From positions 1-6,145 of the forward strand of contig JAISML010000171.1 in NCBI GenBank assembly GCA_031276775.1: a DNA stretch of 6,145 nt. The letters run 5' to 3'. Made by a program: the position numbers and the translations under genes. Source of the DNA: Eubacteriales Family XIII. Incertae Sedis bacterium. Lineage in GTDB: Bacteria; Bacillota; Clostridia; Peptostreptococcales; Anaerovoracaceae. Below are positions 1 through 5,033 of this stretch, piece by piece. How positions within the stretch are numbered: the first letter of the stretch is position 1; every line of letters begins with the position of its first letter. The notes under the pieces are model-generated. The model made no database searches. It was not told where the DNA came from and worked only from the letters and a program-made list of their open reading frames with translations.

Positions 1-866
1 CGCCCGGGTTCCGCGACGATTGTAGGTTCCGGCAGATCGTTTTCCCGGCAAAAGCGCGCAACCGACGCCATGACGGGGTCAAAGAAATAGCTGAACGGCT
101 TGCGTTCGTCCCCGGAGGCATAGGCGATCCCAAAGCCCCCGCCGATGTTGATTTCAGGCAGTTCGTAACCGAACCTGTCACGCGTGCCTTTGTATATCTT
201 CAGCGCTTCATCCAGCGCCCTCAGATGACTTTCGTTATCGAAAAGCTGTGAACCGACATGGAAGTGAATGCCCGCCAGCGTGACGTATTCGGAATCGATG
301 GCTTCTTTCAGCAAGGGGTAGATGACGTCCTCCGCCACGGGGAACCCGAATTTCGATCCCCTTTTTCCCGTGGATATGTGCCTGTGGGTATTTGCGTCGA
401 CTTCGGGCGTAATGCGGTACAGAACCTTGACGGTCTTTCCGTAGCGTTCGCAGAGTTCTTCGATGAGGGACAATTCGTCAAAGGCGTCGACGATGATGTG
501 TCCCACGCCGTATTCCACCGCCATTTCCAGTTCCTCCCGCGACTTGTTGTTGCCGTGGAATTCGATGCGCTCCGTTGGGAAGCCGGCCCGAATCGCGGTA
601 TACAGTTCCCCTCCCGACACGACGTCAAGCGACAGCCCCTGTTCCTCCACGAGGCGGCACATCGCGATGGTGAGAAACGCTTTGGACGCGTAAGCCGCAG
701 CGGTATTTTTGTATTTGCAGAGGAAGCTTTTTTTGATTTCGGCGATGCGTTTTAAGATCTCCGTCCTGGAATACACATAAAGCGGCTTTCCGAATTCGGC
801 GGCGAGCTCCGTTGTGCTCACGCCGTCAAAGTAAAGCGTATTGTTCCTCGTTTCAAAAATACCCAT
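1..866 (-). CDS. lysA: Diaminopimelate decarboxylase, N-terminal part (cut by window edge)
   Basis: PLP-dependent cytosolic enzyme that decarboxylates meso-2,6-diaminopimelate to L-lysine, the last step of the DAP pathway. The reading frame is open from an ATG at 866 to the left edge (288 codons of the usual ~420). Family marks I can read: AYASKAF with the Schiff-base lysine at residue 62, HFHVGSQ at 201-207, the phosphate-binding INIGGGFG at 240-246, and EPG at 286-288, the start of the EPGR motif, where the window ends. This is the fold type III alanine racemase-like barrel; the C-terminal beta domain with the substrate-binding Cys/Tyr lies outside. The start is supported by AGAGGAA (871-877 on the complement), about 6 bases upstream. 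The related family members ornithine/arginine decarboxylase and carboxynorspermidine decarboxylase are less likely given the lysine riboswitch upstream. Transcription is probably lysine-repressed through that leader. Confidence 0.96.
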   Translation of the reverse strand, partial: MGIFETRNNTLYFDGVSTTELAAEFGKPLYVYSRTEILKRIAEIKKSFLCKYKNTAAAYASKAFLTIAMCRLVEEQGLSLDVVSGGELYTAIRAGFPTERIEFHGNNKSREELEMAVEYGVGHIIVDAFDELSLIEELCERYGKTVKVLYRITPEVDANTHRHISTGKRGSKFGFPVAEDVIYPLLKEAIDSEYVTLAGIHFHVGSQLFDNESHLRALDEALKIYKGTRDRFGYELPEINIGGGFGIAYASGDERKPFSYFFDPVMASVARFCRENDLPEPTIVAEPG

Positions 867-921
867 GATCTTCCTCTTCCCGGCCATTGCCCGATTGAGG
901 AATCCCACAGGGTTCACTGCG

Positions 922-946
922 AAAAAACAGCAGGGAAACCCTGCTG
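922..946 (-). terminator. Intrinsic terminator in the lysA leader (riboswitch expression platform)
   Basis: On the minus strand CAGCAGGG and CCCTGCTG form a perfect 8-bp stem with a 3-base loop, followed at once by six U residues (plus-strand arms 928-935 and 939-946, A tract 922-927). It lies between the lysine aptamer and the lysA start, where a transcriptional off-switch is expected. A competing antiterminator is visible: AUCCUG at the 3' edge of P1 (plus 963-968) can pair with CAGGGU in the 5' terminator arm (6 bp, one G-U). Lysine binding would hold P1 closed and free the terminator. The hairpin is seen directly; the switching mechanism is inferred. Confidence 0.9.
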
Positions 947-962
947 CGTAAGAAACACACAA

Positions 963-1118
963 CCAGGATAGCGCAACTACTCACGTAGACAGTCCCGCGG
1001 ATGTTTTCCGCGATCCCACCGCACCGGAATGCCTTCCGACCCGATTCGGCAAAATCCCCTCAAAAACGGTCACAGCCCGCCGGCTCGCGTTTCCTATTGT
1101 CATTTGCGCCTCTATCTC
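963..1118 (-). ncRNA. Lysine riboswitch (L-box) aptamer, compact form
   Basis: Read on the minus strand, the leader has L-box landmarks in the right order. P1 is GATAG (1112-1116) paired with CTATC (967-971), followed by the conserved AGAGGCGC. P2 has CGTTT/AAACG as its base, with a kink-turn pattern (GGC, UGU, GA on one strand; GA, GCC on the other). Next comes UUGAGGGGA, then UGCCGAA (1045-1051). P3 is CGGAA/UUCCG with loop GGCA (1025-1038), then GGUGG. P4 is CGCGGA/UCCGCG (996-1012). ACUGUC (988-993) leads into P5, CUAC-GUGA-GUAG (977-988), a GNRA-capped hairpin. The position upstream of lysA fits. Departures from the class: P2 is very short, no P2-P3 loop complementarity is visible, and the purine-rich joint after P5 is replaced by UUGCG, which could instead extend P1 by pairing with CGCAA. 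Family membership was recognised by eye, not by a covariance model. Confidence 0.85.
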
Positions 1119-1184
1119 TTGATTTTCAGGCATCGGCGCGTTCACGACGCGACACGGCCAATGCCTCTTTATTGAATTGAGTCC

Positions 1185-1213
1185 ATTATACCCCCCTCTG
1201 TCGGTAAAATCAA
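1185..1213 (-). promoter_or_regulatory. Sigma-A-type promoter for the lysA leader
   Basis: On the minus strand TTGATT (plus 1208-1213) and a perfect TATAAT (plus 1185-1190) are separated by exactly 17 bases. Transcription should start near 1178, about 60 bases before the L-box P1 helix. An A/T-rich stretch with three ATGGCGAAA repeats lies directly upstream of the -35 box. The boxes are seen in the sequence; the start site is inferred. Confidence 0.82.
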
Positions 1214-1217
1214 GAAA

Positions 1218-1246
1218 TTTCGCCATTTTCGCCATATTTTCGCCAT
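1218..1246. repeat. Three direct copies of TTTCGCCAT
   Basis: Identical 9-mers TTTCGCCAT start at 1218, 1227 and 1238; the first two abut and the third follows after two bases. They sit just upstream of the lysA -35 box and may be an activator or repressor site array, or an UP-like A/T-rich element. No known regulator consensus is recognised. Confidence 0.6.
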
Positions 1247-1257
1247 ATTGAACCAGG

Positions 1258-1267
1258 ATTGGCCAAT
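1258..1267. promoter_or_regulatory. Palindrome ATTGGCCAAT in the divergent control region
   Basis: A perfect 10-bp palindrome lies midway between the two divergent promoters. It overlaps a wider inverted repeat, ATATTG (1245-1250) with CAATAT (1264-1269). It could be an operator shared by lysA and nhaC. The symmetry is seen; a binding role is speculative. Confidence 0.3.
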
Positions 1268-1320
1268 ATTTTCACCGTATTTTCGCAGATTGAAAGATGT
1301 CTTGCCGAGGTAGGAAACGC

Positions 1321-1360
1321 TTCATTTTGCAAAAACAATGTGGTATTATGCTATCATACC
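1321..1360 (+). promoter_or_regulatory. Likely nhaC promoter with overlapping extended -10 boxes inside a dyad
   Basis: Two extended -10 elements lie 8 bases apart: TG-G-TATTAT (1341-1349) and TG-C-TATCAT (1349-1357). The first has a weak -35 (TTCATT, 1321-1326) at 17 bases; the second has TTGCAA (1327-1332) at 19 bases. Both -10 boxes lie inside a 19-bp imperfect palindrome, GGTATNAT-N3-ATNATACC (1342-1360), a plausible repressor operator. A second palindrome, TTTTGCAAAA, covers 1325-1334. Boxes and symmetry are read directly; use of either start is inferred. Confidence 0.5.
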
Positions 1361-1385
1361 GGCGCGGCTTCCCTTGCGGCGTCGG
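1359..1385 (+). promoter_or_regulatory. GC-rich hairpin at the expected 5' end of the nhaC transcript
   Basis: CCGGCGCGGC (1359-1368) pairs with GCGGCGTCGG (1376-1385), giving nine pairs (one G-U) and one G-G mismatch around a 7-base loop. If transcription starts near 1356 this hairpin caps the mRNA. It ends immediately before the ribosome binding site of the upstream ORF, so it could protect the 5' end or limit ribosome access. No U tract follows, so it is not a terminator. Confidence 0.45.
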
Positions 1386-1402
1386 AGGGGGAGGCAGTTT
1401 CA

Positions 1403-1480
1403 ATGAGAGGAATATTCGGGGTGCATTTCAAAGAAAAGTTGTCTCTTGGGACAACAATTGAATCGGAGGAGGTAATATGA
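1403..1480 (+). CDS. Possible 25-codon upstream ORF coupled to nhaC
   Basis: ATG at 1403 follows a strong purine-rich ribosome binding site, GGGGGAGG (1387-1394), with 8 bases of spacing. The frame runs 25 codons (beginning MRGIFGVHFK and ending ESEEVI), and its TGA at 1478-1480 overlaps the nhaC ATG at 1477-1479 as ATGA. Its last codons are also the nhaC ribosome binding site. A 7-bp hairpin (1438-1455, one G-U pair, CUUG loop) sits within it. The peptide resembles nothing I recognise and has no run of one amino acid suggesting attenuation. It may be a leader peptide whose translation controls access to the nhaC start. It could also be a chance frame, with the region serving only as 5' UTR. 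Confidence 0.4.
   Translation: MRGIFGVHFKEKLSLGTTIESEEVI
1465..1472 (+). promoter_or_regulatory. Ribosome binding site of nhaC
   Basis: GGAGGAGG lies 4 bases before the ATG at 1477, a near-perfect anti-16S match with slightly short spacing. It fixes the nhaC start and lies inside the upstream 25-codon frame, so ribosomes finishing that frame pass over it. Confidence 0.85.
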
Positions 1481-3147
1481 AAAAGACAAAACCGAAACCA
1501 AGTTGGAAAAGGCGGTTGATCGCGGCGCCCATCGTTCTGTTTGCCGCGCTGTATCCCCTGATCGCATTTGCGGAAGACGCAGCCGAAGGGGACGGTTATC
1601 AATCCGCGATGTACATGACCTTTTGGTCGTTGGTCCCGCCGCTCATCGCAATTGTTCTTGCTTTGATCACAAAAGAAGTTTACAGCTCTTTGTTCATCGG
1701 CATCGTTGTGGGAGGACTGTTCTACGCGGATTTCTCCCCGGAAGGCGCTTTCCTGGAGGTGTTCAACAAAGGCTTCGTCGGATCGCTGACCGATCCGTGG
1801 AATGTCGGCATCATTATCTTTCTTGCGGTACTCGGCGCAATGGTCTCCCTCATGAACCGCGCCGGGGGTTCGGCGGCATTCGGGCGATGGGCGCGCACGA
1901 ACATCAAGTCGCGCACGGGCGCGCAGATCGCAGTCATCATCCTCGGCATATTGATCTTCATCGACGATTATTTCAATTGTCTGACGGTCGGCAGCGTCAT
2001 GCGCCCCGTCACGGATCCGCACAACATCTCCCGCGCGAAACTCGCGTATCTGATCGACTCCACGGCCGCGCCCGTGTGCATCATCGCCCCCATATCGTCC
2101 TGGGCCGCCGCAGTCAGCGGGTTTGTGGAGGGAGAGGACGGATTCATGGTCTTTGTGCGCACGATTCCGTACAATTTCTACGCCATCCTGACCCTTGTAT
2201 TCCTGTTCGGTCTCGTTCTTTTGAAAGTGGATTTCGGACCGATGCGGAAGCATGAACGCAACGCGGTCCAAGGCGATATCTACACGACGCCGGATCGTCC
2301 TTATGCCGCAAACGAGGAAATTGCGGACGACGGGAAAGGAAAACTCATTGATTTGATTCTCCCGATCCTCCTGTTGATCGTCGGTTGCGTCATCGGCATG
2401 ATCTATACGGGCGGATTTTTCTCCGGGAACGGCTTTGTCGACTCATTTTCGGACAGCGACGCTTCCGTGGGACTTATGCTCGGGAGCGCGTCCGCTTTGA
2501 TCGTGACGATCATCGTCCTCTCGGTACGCAGGGCGTTGCCTTTCAAGGTATGCATGGAGGCGTTACCCGACGGTGTGAAAGCGATGGTTCCCGCCATTCT
2601 CATCCTCACGATGGCATGGACGCTGAAGACCATGACGGGCGACTTGGGTGCGGACGTATTCGTATCCGATCTCATGGAAGGCAGCGCGGAGGGGCTGCAA
2701 AACATGCTGCCCGCCGGTATCTTCCTCGTCGCGGTGGGGCTGGCTTTTTCGACCGGCACGTCGTGGGGAACCTTTGGTATTCTGATCCCTCTTGTGGTGG
2801 AGGTGTTTGCGGAAACCGATCCGAAGCTTTTGATCATCGGTATGGCGGCGTGCATGGCCGGCGGCGTCGTCGGCGATCACTGTTCCCCCATTTCCGATAC
2901 GACCATCATGGCGTCCGCGGGTGCGCAATGCAACCATGTAAACCACGTTTCGACGCAGCTGCCCTACGCGCTTCTTGTCGCGGCGGTGTCCTTTGTCGGC
3001 TTTGTCGTCGCGGGACTCGTGCGCACACCGATTCCGTCGCTTTTGCTCGGCGCGGCGCTCGTCGTCGGACTCTTGTTCGTCCTCAGGAAGAAGTACGGCG
3101 CGGTTGCGGAGGAACAACCCGAGACGCAGCAGCGCGGGGTGGGTTGA
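1477..3147 (+). CDS. nhaC: NhaC-family Na+/H+ antiporter-like membrane transporter
   Basis: Polytopic inner-membrane protein of 556 residues in the NhaC (Na_H_antiporter) family, expected to exchange Na+ for H+ or to use such a gradient for another substrate. Hydrophobic segments lie at about 14-32, 52-64, 70-83, 110-126, 149-163, 196-214, 231-250, 289-310, 332-350, 368-382, 410-424, 431-445, 451-466, 497-514 and 519-536. Polar membrane motifs that match the family are FIDDYFNCLTVG (161-172), STGTSWGTFG (425-434) and GDHCSPISDTTIMAS (466-480). The acidic residues in the first and last are candidate ion-binding sites. The first 32 residues look like a signal peptide (KKTKPKP...KRR, hydrophobic core, AFA before EDA). 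The start is supported by GGAGGAGG upstream. The exact substrate cannot be read from sequence; NhaC-like proteins include proposed lysine and organic-acid carriers. The gene stands alone, divergent from lysA, and is followed by a hairpin. Confidence 0.93.
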   Translation: MKKTKPKPSWKRRLIAAPIVLFAALYPLIAFAEDAAEGDGYQSAMYMTFWSLVPPLIAIVLALITKEVYSSLFIGIVVGGLFYADFSPEGAFLEVFNKGFVGSLTDPWNVGIIIFLAVLGAMVSLMNRAGGSAAFGRWARTNIKSRTGAQIAVIILGILIFIDDYFNCLTVGSVMRPVTDPHNISRAKLAYLIDSTAAPVCIIAPISSWAAAVSGFVEGEDGFMVFVRTIPYNFYAILTLVFLFGLVLLKVDFGPMRKHERNAVQGDIYTTPDRPYAANEEIADDGKGKLIDLILPILLLIVGCVIGMIYTGGFFSGNGFVDSFSDSDASVGLMLGSASALIVTIIVLSVRRALPFKVCMEALPDGVKAMVPAILILTMAWTLKTMTGDLGADVFVSDLMEGSAEGLQNMLPAGIFLVAVGLAFSTGTSWGTFGILIPLVVEVFAETDPKLLIIGMAACMAGGVVGDHCSPISDTTIMASAGAQCNHVNHVSTQLPYALLVAAVSFVGFVVAGLVRTPIPSLLLGAALVVGLLFVLRKKYGAVAEEQPETQQRGVG

Positions 3148-3156
3148 CGTGAAAGA

Positions 3157-3227
3157 GACTGTCCAAGGACGCGCGTAAAATGACGTGCACCCATTGAGGA
3201 CAGTTCCGAATATTCTTGCATATGCAA
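3157..3227. repeat. Nested inverted repeats and palindromes downstream of nhaC
   Basis: ACTGTCC (3158-3164) and GGACAGT (3198-3204) form a 7-bp inverted repeat. It encloses a second stem, GCGCGT (3171-3176) with ACGTGC (3183-3188, one G-U). Two perfect palindromes follow: GAATATTC (3208-3215) and TTGCATATGCAA (3216-3227). The latter abuts the large hairpin at 3228. No gene is seen here. Function unknown; these could form part of a 3' mRNA structure or of a small palindromic repeat element. Confidence 0.5.
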
Positions 3228-3279
3228 AAGCATCCCCGCCGCACCGGCTTTGCGCCGGAGACCGGCGGCGGGGATGCTT
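3228..3279. terminator. Large hairpin between convergent genes, probable bidirectional terminator
   Basis: AAGCATCCCCGCCGC (3228-3242) and its exact reverse complement (3265-3279) form a perfect 15-bp, very GC-rich stem. The 22-base loop contains a second stem, CCGGC/GCCGG (3244-3248 with 3254-3258). On the minus strand the hairpin ends in TTTT, on the plus strand only in TTG, so the U tract is short in both directions. It lies 80 bases after the nhaC stop and about 280 bases after the tsaD stop, consistent with ending both transcripts. The stem is seen directly; terminator activity is inferred. Confidence 0.7.
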
Positions 3280-3561
3280 GTCCTCATCGCGTGACAAGGC
3301 ATATTCTGTTTCGGGCCGCGCTTCCGCTCCTTTCTCCGCGAATCCTTCTTTCTTTTACGGTTCGTTTCAAATGTCATGCCGTTTTCGTCTTTGGCAGCCC
3401 CCCTTTCCCGTCCTGTGCGTCGGCTTGCCCATCGTTTTTGTTCCCGCCGGATCGCGCGTCGTCCGCCGTCCCGATAAGCGTTTTTCTGCAACCAGCATAA
3501 CAGCCGAAACTTAAACACAGCTTAAACGAAACAGGATCGCCATGCTGCGCCGCGGATGCGC
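3280..3561. other. Intergenic stretch with no supported gene
   Basis: This stretch lies between the convergent hairpin and the tsaD stop codon. Short frames exist on both strands, including a 43-codon basic frame at 3497-3366 on the minus strand, but none has a usable ribosome binding site or a recognisable product. The plus strand is pyrimidine-rich around 3310-3360. A direct repeat CTTAAAC (3510-3516 and 3521-3527, period 11) is present without a gene to serve. No tRNA, riboswitch or U-tailed terminator is seen next to tsaD. Confidence 0.6.
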
Positions 3562-4578
3562 TTACAGCGCGAGATTCGCCTTGGCGTCGAGATCCAAACG
3601 ATCCGTCCTGCCCGCCTTGTGTTCGTAATAAGCGGCGCAGGCGATCATGGCCGCGTTGTCCGTGCAGAATACGGGGGAGGGGATGAACAGTTCGACGGCC
3701 GATGCTTCGCAGGCTTCGTTCAGACGGCTGCGCAACAGGCTGTTGGACGCCACGCCCCCGCCCACCGCAAGTTTCCGGTATCCTGTTTTGCGCAGTGCGG
3801 TCAAGGTTTTGGATACGATCACGTCCACGACGGAAGCTTGGAATCCGGCGGCGACATCTGCGGCGCAGATCGATCTGCCTGCCTGCTTTTCGGTATTCAC
3901 ATAGTTCAAAACGCTTGTTTTGACGCCGCTGAAGCTGAAATCCAAACTGCCCTTTTCAAGCATGACGCGTTTGAATGCGATCTTGTGCGGGTCCCCGTTT
4001 TTCGCCGCGGCGTCCACTTTCGGTCCGCCGGGGTAGCCGAGCCCCAAGATGCGGGCCACCTTGTCGAAAGCCTCTCCTGCGGCGTCGTCCCGCGTACGTC
4101 CCAAAACCTCGTACTCCCGGTATCCATGCGCCGCAATGAGATCCGTATGACCGCCGGAAACCACCAAAGAGAGAAAAGGCGGCGCAAGCGCCGGGTGTTC
4201 CAAATACACCGCGTGGATATGCCCTTTGATATGGTGTACGCCCACAAACGGTTTGTCCAGCGCGAAAGACATCGCTTTTGCCGCAGCGAGACCTATGAGC
4301 ACGGCGCCCACCAAGCCCGGACCCTCGGTCACGCCGATCAGATCGATCCCCGCAAAGGAGACGCCCGCTTCCGAGAGTGCGGCGTCGATCACGCCATTGA
4401 TCCGTTCCAGATGGCGGCGGGAGGCGATTTCCGGCACTACGCCGCCGAATACCGCATGTTCGTCGATCTGGGACGCGATGACATTGGACAAAACCCTGCG
4501 CCCCGCTGCCGTCACGGCGGCCGCCGTTTCATCGCAGCTCGTTTCGATGCCCAAAGTGATAAAAGCCCCGTCTTTCAT
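3562..4578 (-). CDS. tsaD: tRNA N6-adenosine threonylcarbamoyltransferase TsaD
   Basis: Cytosolic enzyme that, with TsaB and TsaE, moves the threonylcarbamoyl group from threonylcarbamoyl-AMP onto A37 of ANN-decoding tRNAs (t6A). With the ATG at 4578 it has 338 residues, the usual family length, and begins six residues before LGIETSCDET. Visible ASKHA/Kae1 marks: GIETSCDET (10-18), GVVPEIASRRH (46-56), the metal-binding HIKGH histidines at 116 and 120, SLVVSGGHTDL (137-147), DFSFSGVKTS (213-222), AVGGGVASNS (271-280), and DNAAM with the metal-ligand aspartate near 307. The frame could extend to a GTG at 4602, but that start has no ribosome binding site. The 4578 start overlaps the rimI stop as ATGA, which argues for coupled translation. 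Last gene of the operon. Formerly gcp/ygjD; family assignment is secure. Confidence 0.97.
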   Translation of the reverse strand: MKDGAFITLGIETSCDETAAAVTAAGRRVLSNVIASQIDEHAVFGGVVPEIASRRHLERINGVIDAALSEAGVSFAGIDLIGVTEGPGLVGAVLIGLAAAKAMSFALDKPFVGVHHIKGHIHAVYLEHPALAPPFLSLVVSGGHTDLIAAHGYREYEVLGRTRDDAAGEAFDKVARILGLGYPGGPKVDAAAKNGDPHKIAFKRVMLEKGSLDFSFSGVKTSVLNYVNTEKQAGRSICAADVAAGFQASVVDVIVSKTLTALRKTGYRKLAVGGGVASNSLLRSRLNEACEASAVELFIPSPVFCTDNAAMIACAAYYEHKAGRTDRLDLDAKANLAL

Positions 4579-5033
4579 TCCTCTGCGTTCTCCTTCAGCC
4601 ACATGATCGCGGCGTCCTCTCCGTTGTCCGCATAGTACTGTCTGCGATATCCCACTGTCCGAAATCCGAATTTTTCATAGAGCGCAATGGCGGTTGCGTT
4701 GGATGCGCGCGCTTCCAAAGTGAAGTTTTTTGCGCCCTTGCGCCGCGCCGTTTCCAAAAGTTCCGAGAGCAACATGGTCGCGACGCCTTGACCGCGCCAA
4801 TCCGGATGGACGGCGACATTGGTGATGTGTCCCTCATCGATGACGACCCATATGCCCGCGTACCCGATCAACCGATCGGCCGATTCCGCGATCATATAGG
4901 ATGCGAGAATATTTTCGCCAATGTCTTTTTCGAGATCGCTCCGCGCCCAAGGCGTTGCGAAACATATCCGCTCCAGCGCCGTGACGTCGTCCACGTCTTC
5001 CGGACGGGCGCGCCGGATGCGAATCCAATTCAA
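4575..5033 (-). CDS. rimI: Ribosomal-protein-alanine N-acetyltransferase RimI (GNAT family)
   Basis: GNAT-fold enzyme of 152 residues, the normal RimI length; it transfers acetyl from acetyl-CoA to protein N-termini, classically ribosomal protein S18. Motif A is clear: ITNVAVHPDWRGQGVA (70-85), with the acetyl-CoA pyrophosphate loop R-G-Q-G-V-A at 80-85. Glu108 in TLEARASNATAIALYEKFGF (105-124) and Tyr119 fit the family's catalytic base and acid positions. The start is TTG at 5033, chosen because AGAGG lies 8 bases upstream and no other early start codon is plausible. It overlaps the tsaB stop as TTGA, and its own stop overlaps the tsaD start. In Bacillota the substrate range is less certain, so general protein N-terminal acetylation is possible. 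Confidence 0.95.
   Translation of the reverse strand: MNWIRIRRARPEDVDDVTALERICFATPWARSDLEKDIGENILASYMIAESADRLIGYAGIWVVIDEGHITNVAVHPDWRGQGVATMLLSELLETARRKGAKNFTLEARASNATAIALYEKFGFRTVGYRRQYYADNGEDAAIMWLKENAEE

Noticed and set aside
981..1235. 84-codon frame on the minus strand upstream of lysA
   Set aside because: It runs through the promoter boxes and the whole lysine aptamer, starts upstream of the predicted transcription start, and resembles no protein.
1354..2271. 305-codon frame on the minus strand inside nhaC
   Set aside because: Its composition (Arg, Asp, His rich) is that of an antisense shadow of a membrane protein gene; nhaC on the other strand has clear family motifs.
3366..3497. 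43-codon basic frame on the minus strand with a faint look of ribosomal protein L32
   Set aside because: It has no ribosome binding site, the resemblance is limited to Lys/Arg composition, and the usual rpmF neighbours are absent.
2964..3518. 184-codon basic frame on the minus strand from a GTG
   Set aside because: It has no ribosome binding site, runs through the convergent hairpin and into the nhaC 3' end, and matches no known family.
3510..3527. Direct repeat CTTAAAC with 11-base period, resembling a PhoP box
   Set aside because: Only two copies, and no gene starts nearby on either strand; it lies in the gap after the tsaD stop.
4578..4602. Longer tsaD start at GTG 4602
   Set aside because: No ribosome binding site precedes it, it adds eight non-conserved residues, and the ATG at 4578 gives the usual family length and an ATGA overlap.
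3556..4635. 359-codon plus-strand frame opposite tsaD
   Set aside because: It is an antisense shadow; tsaD on the minus strand carries all expected catalytic motifs and the operon context.
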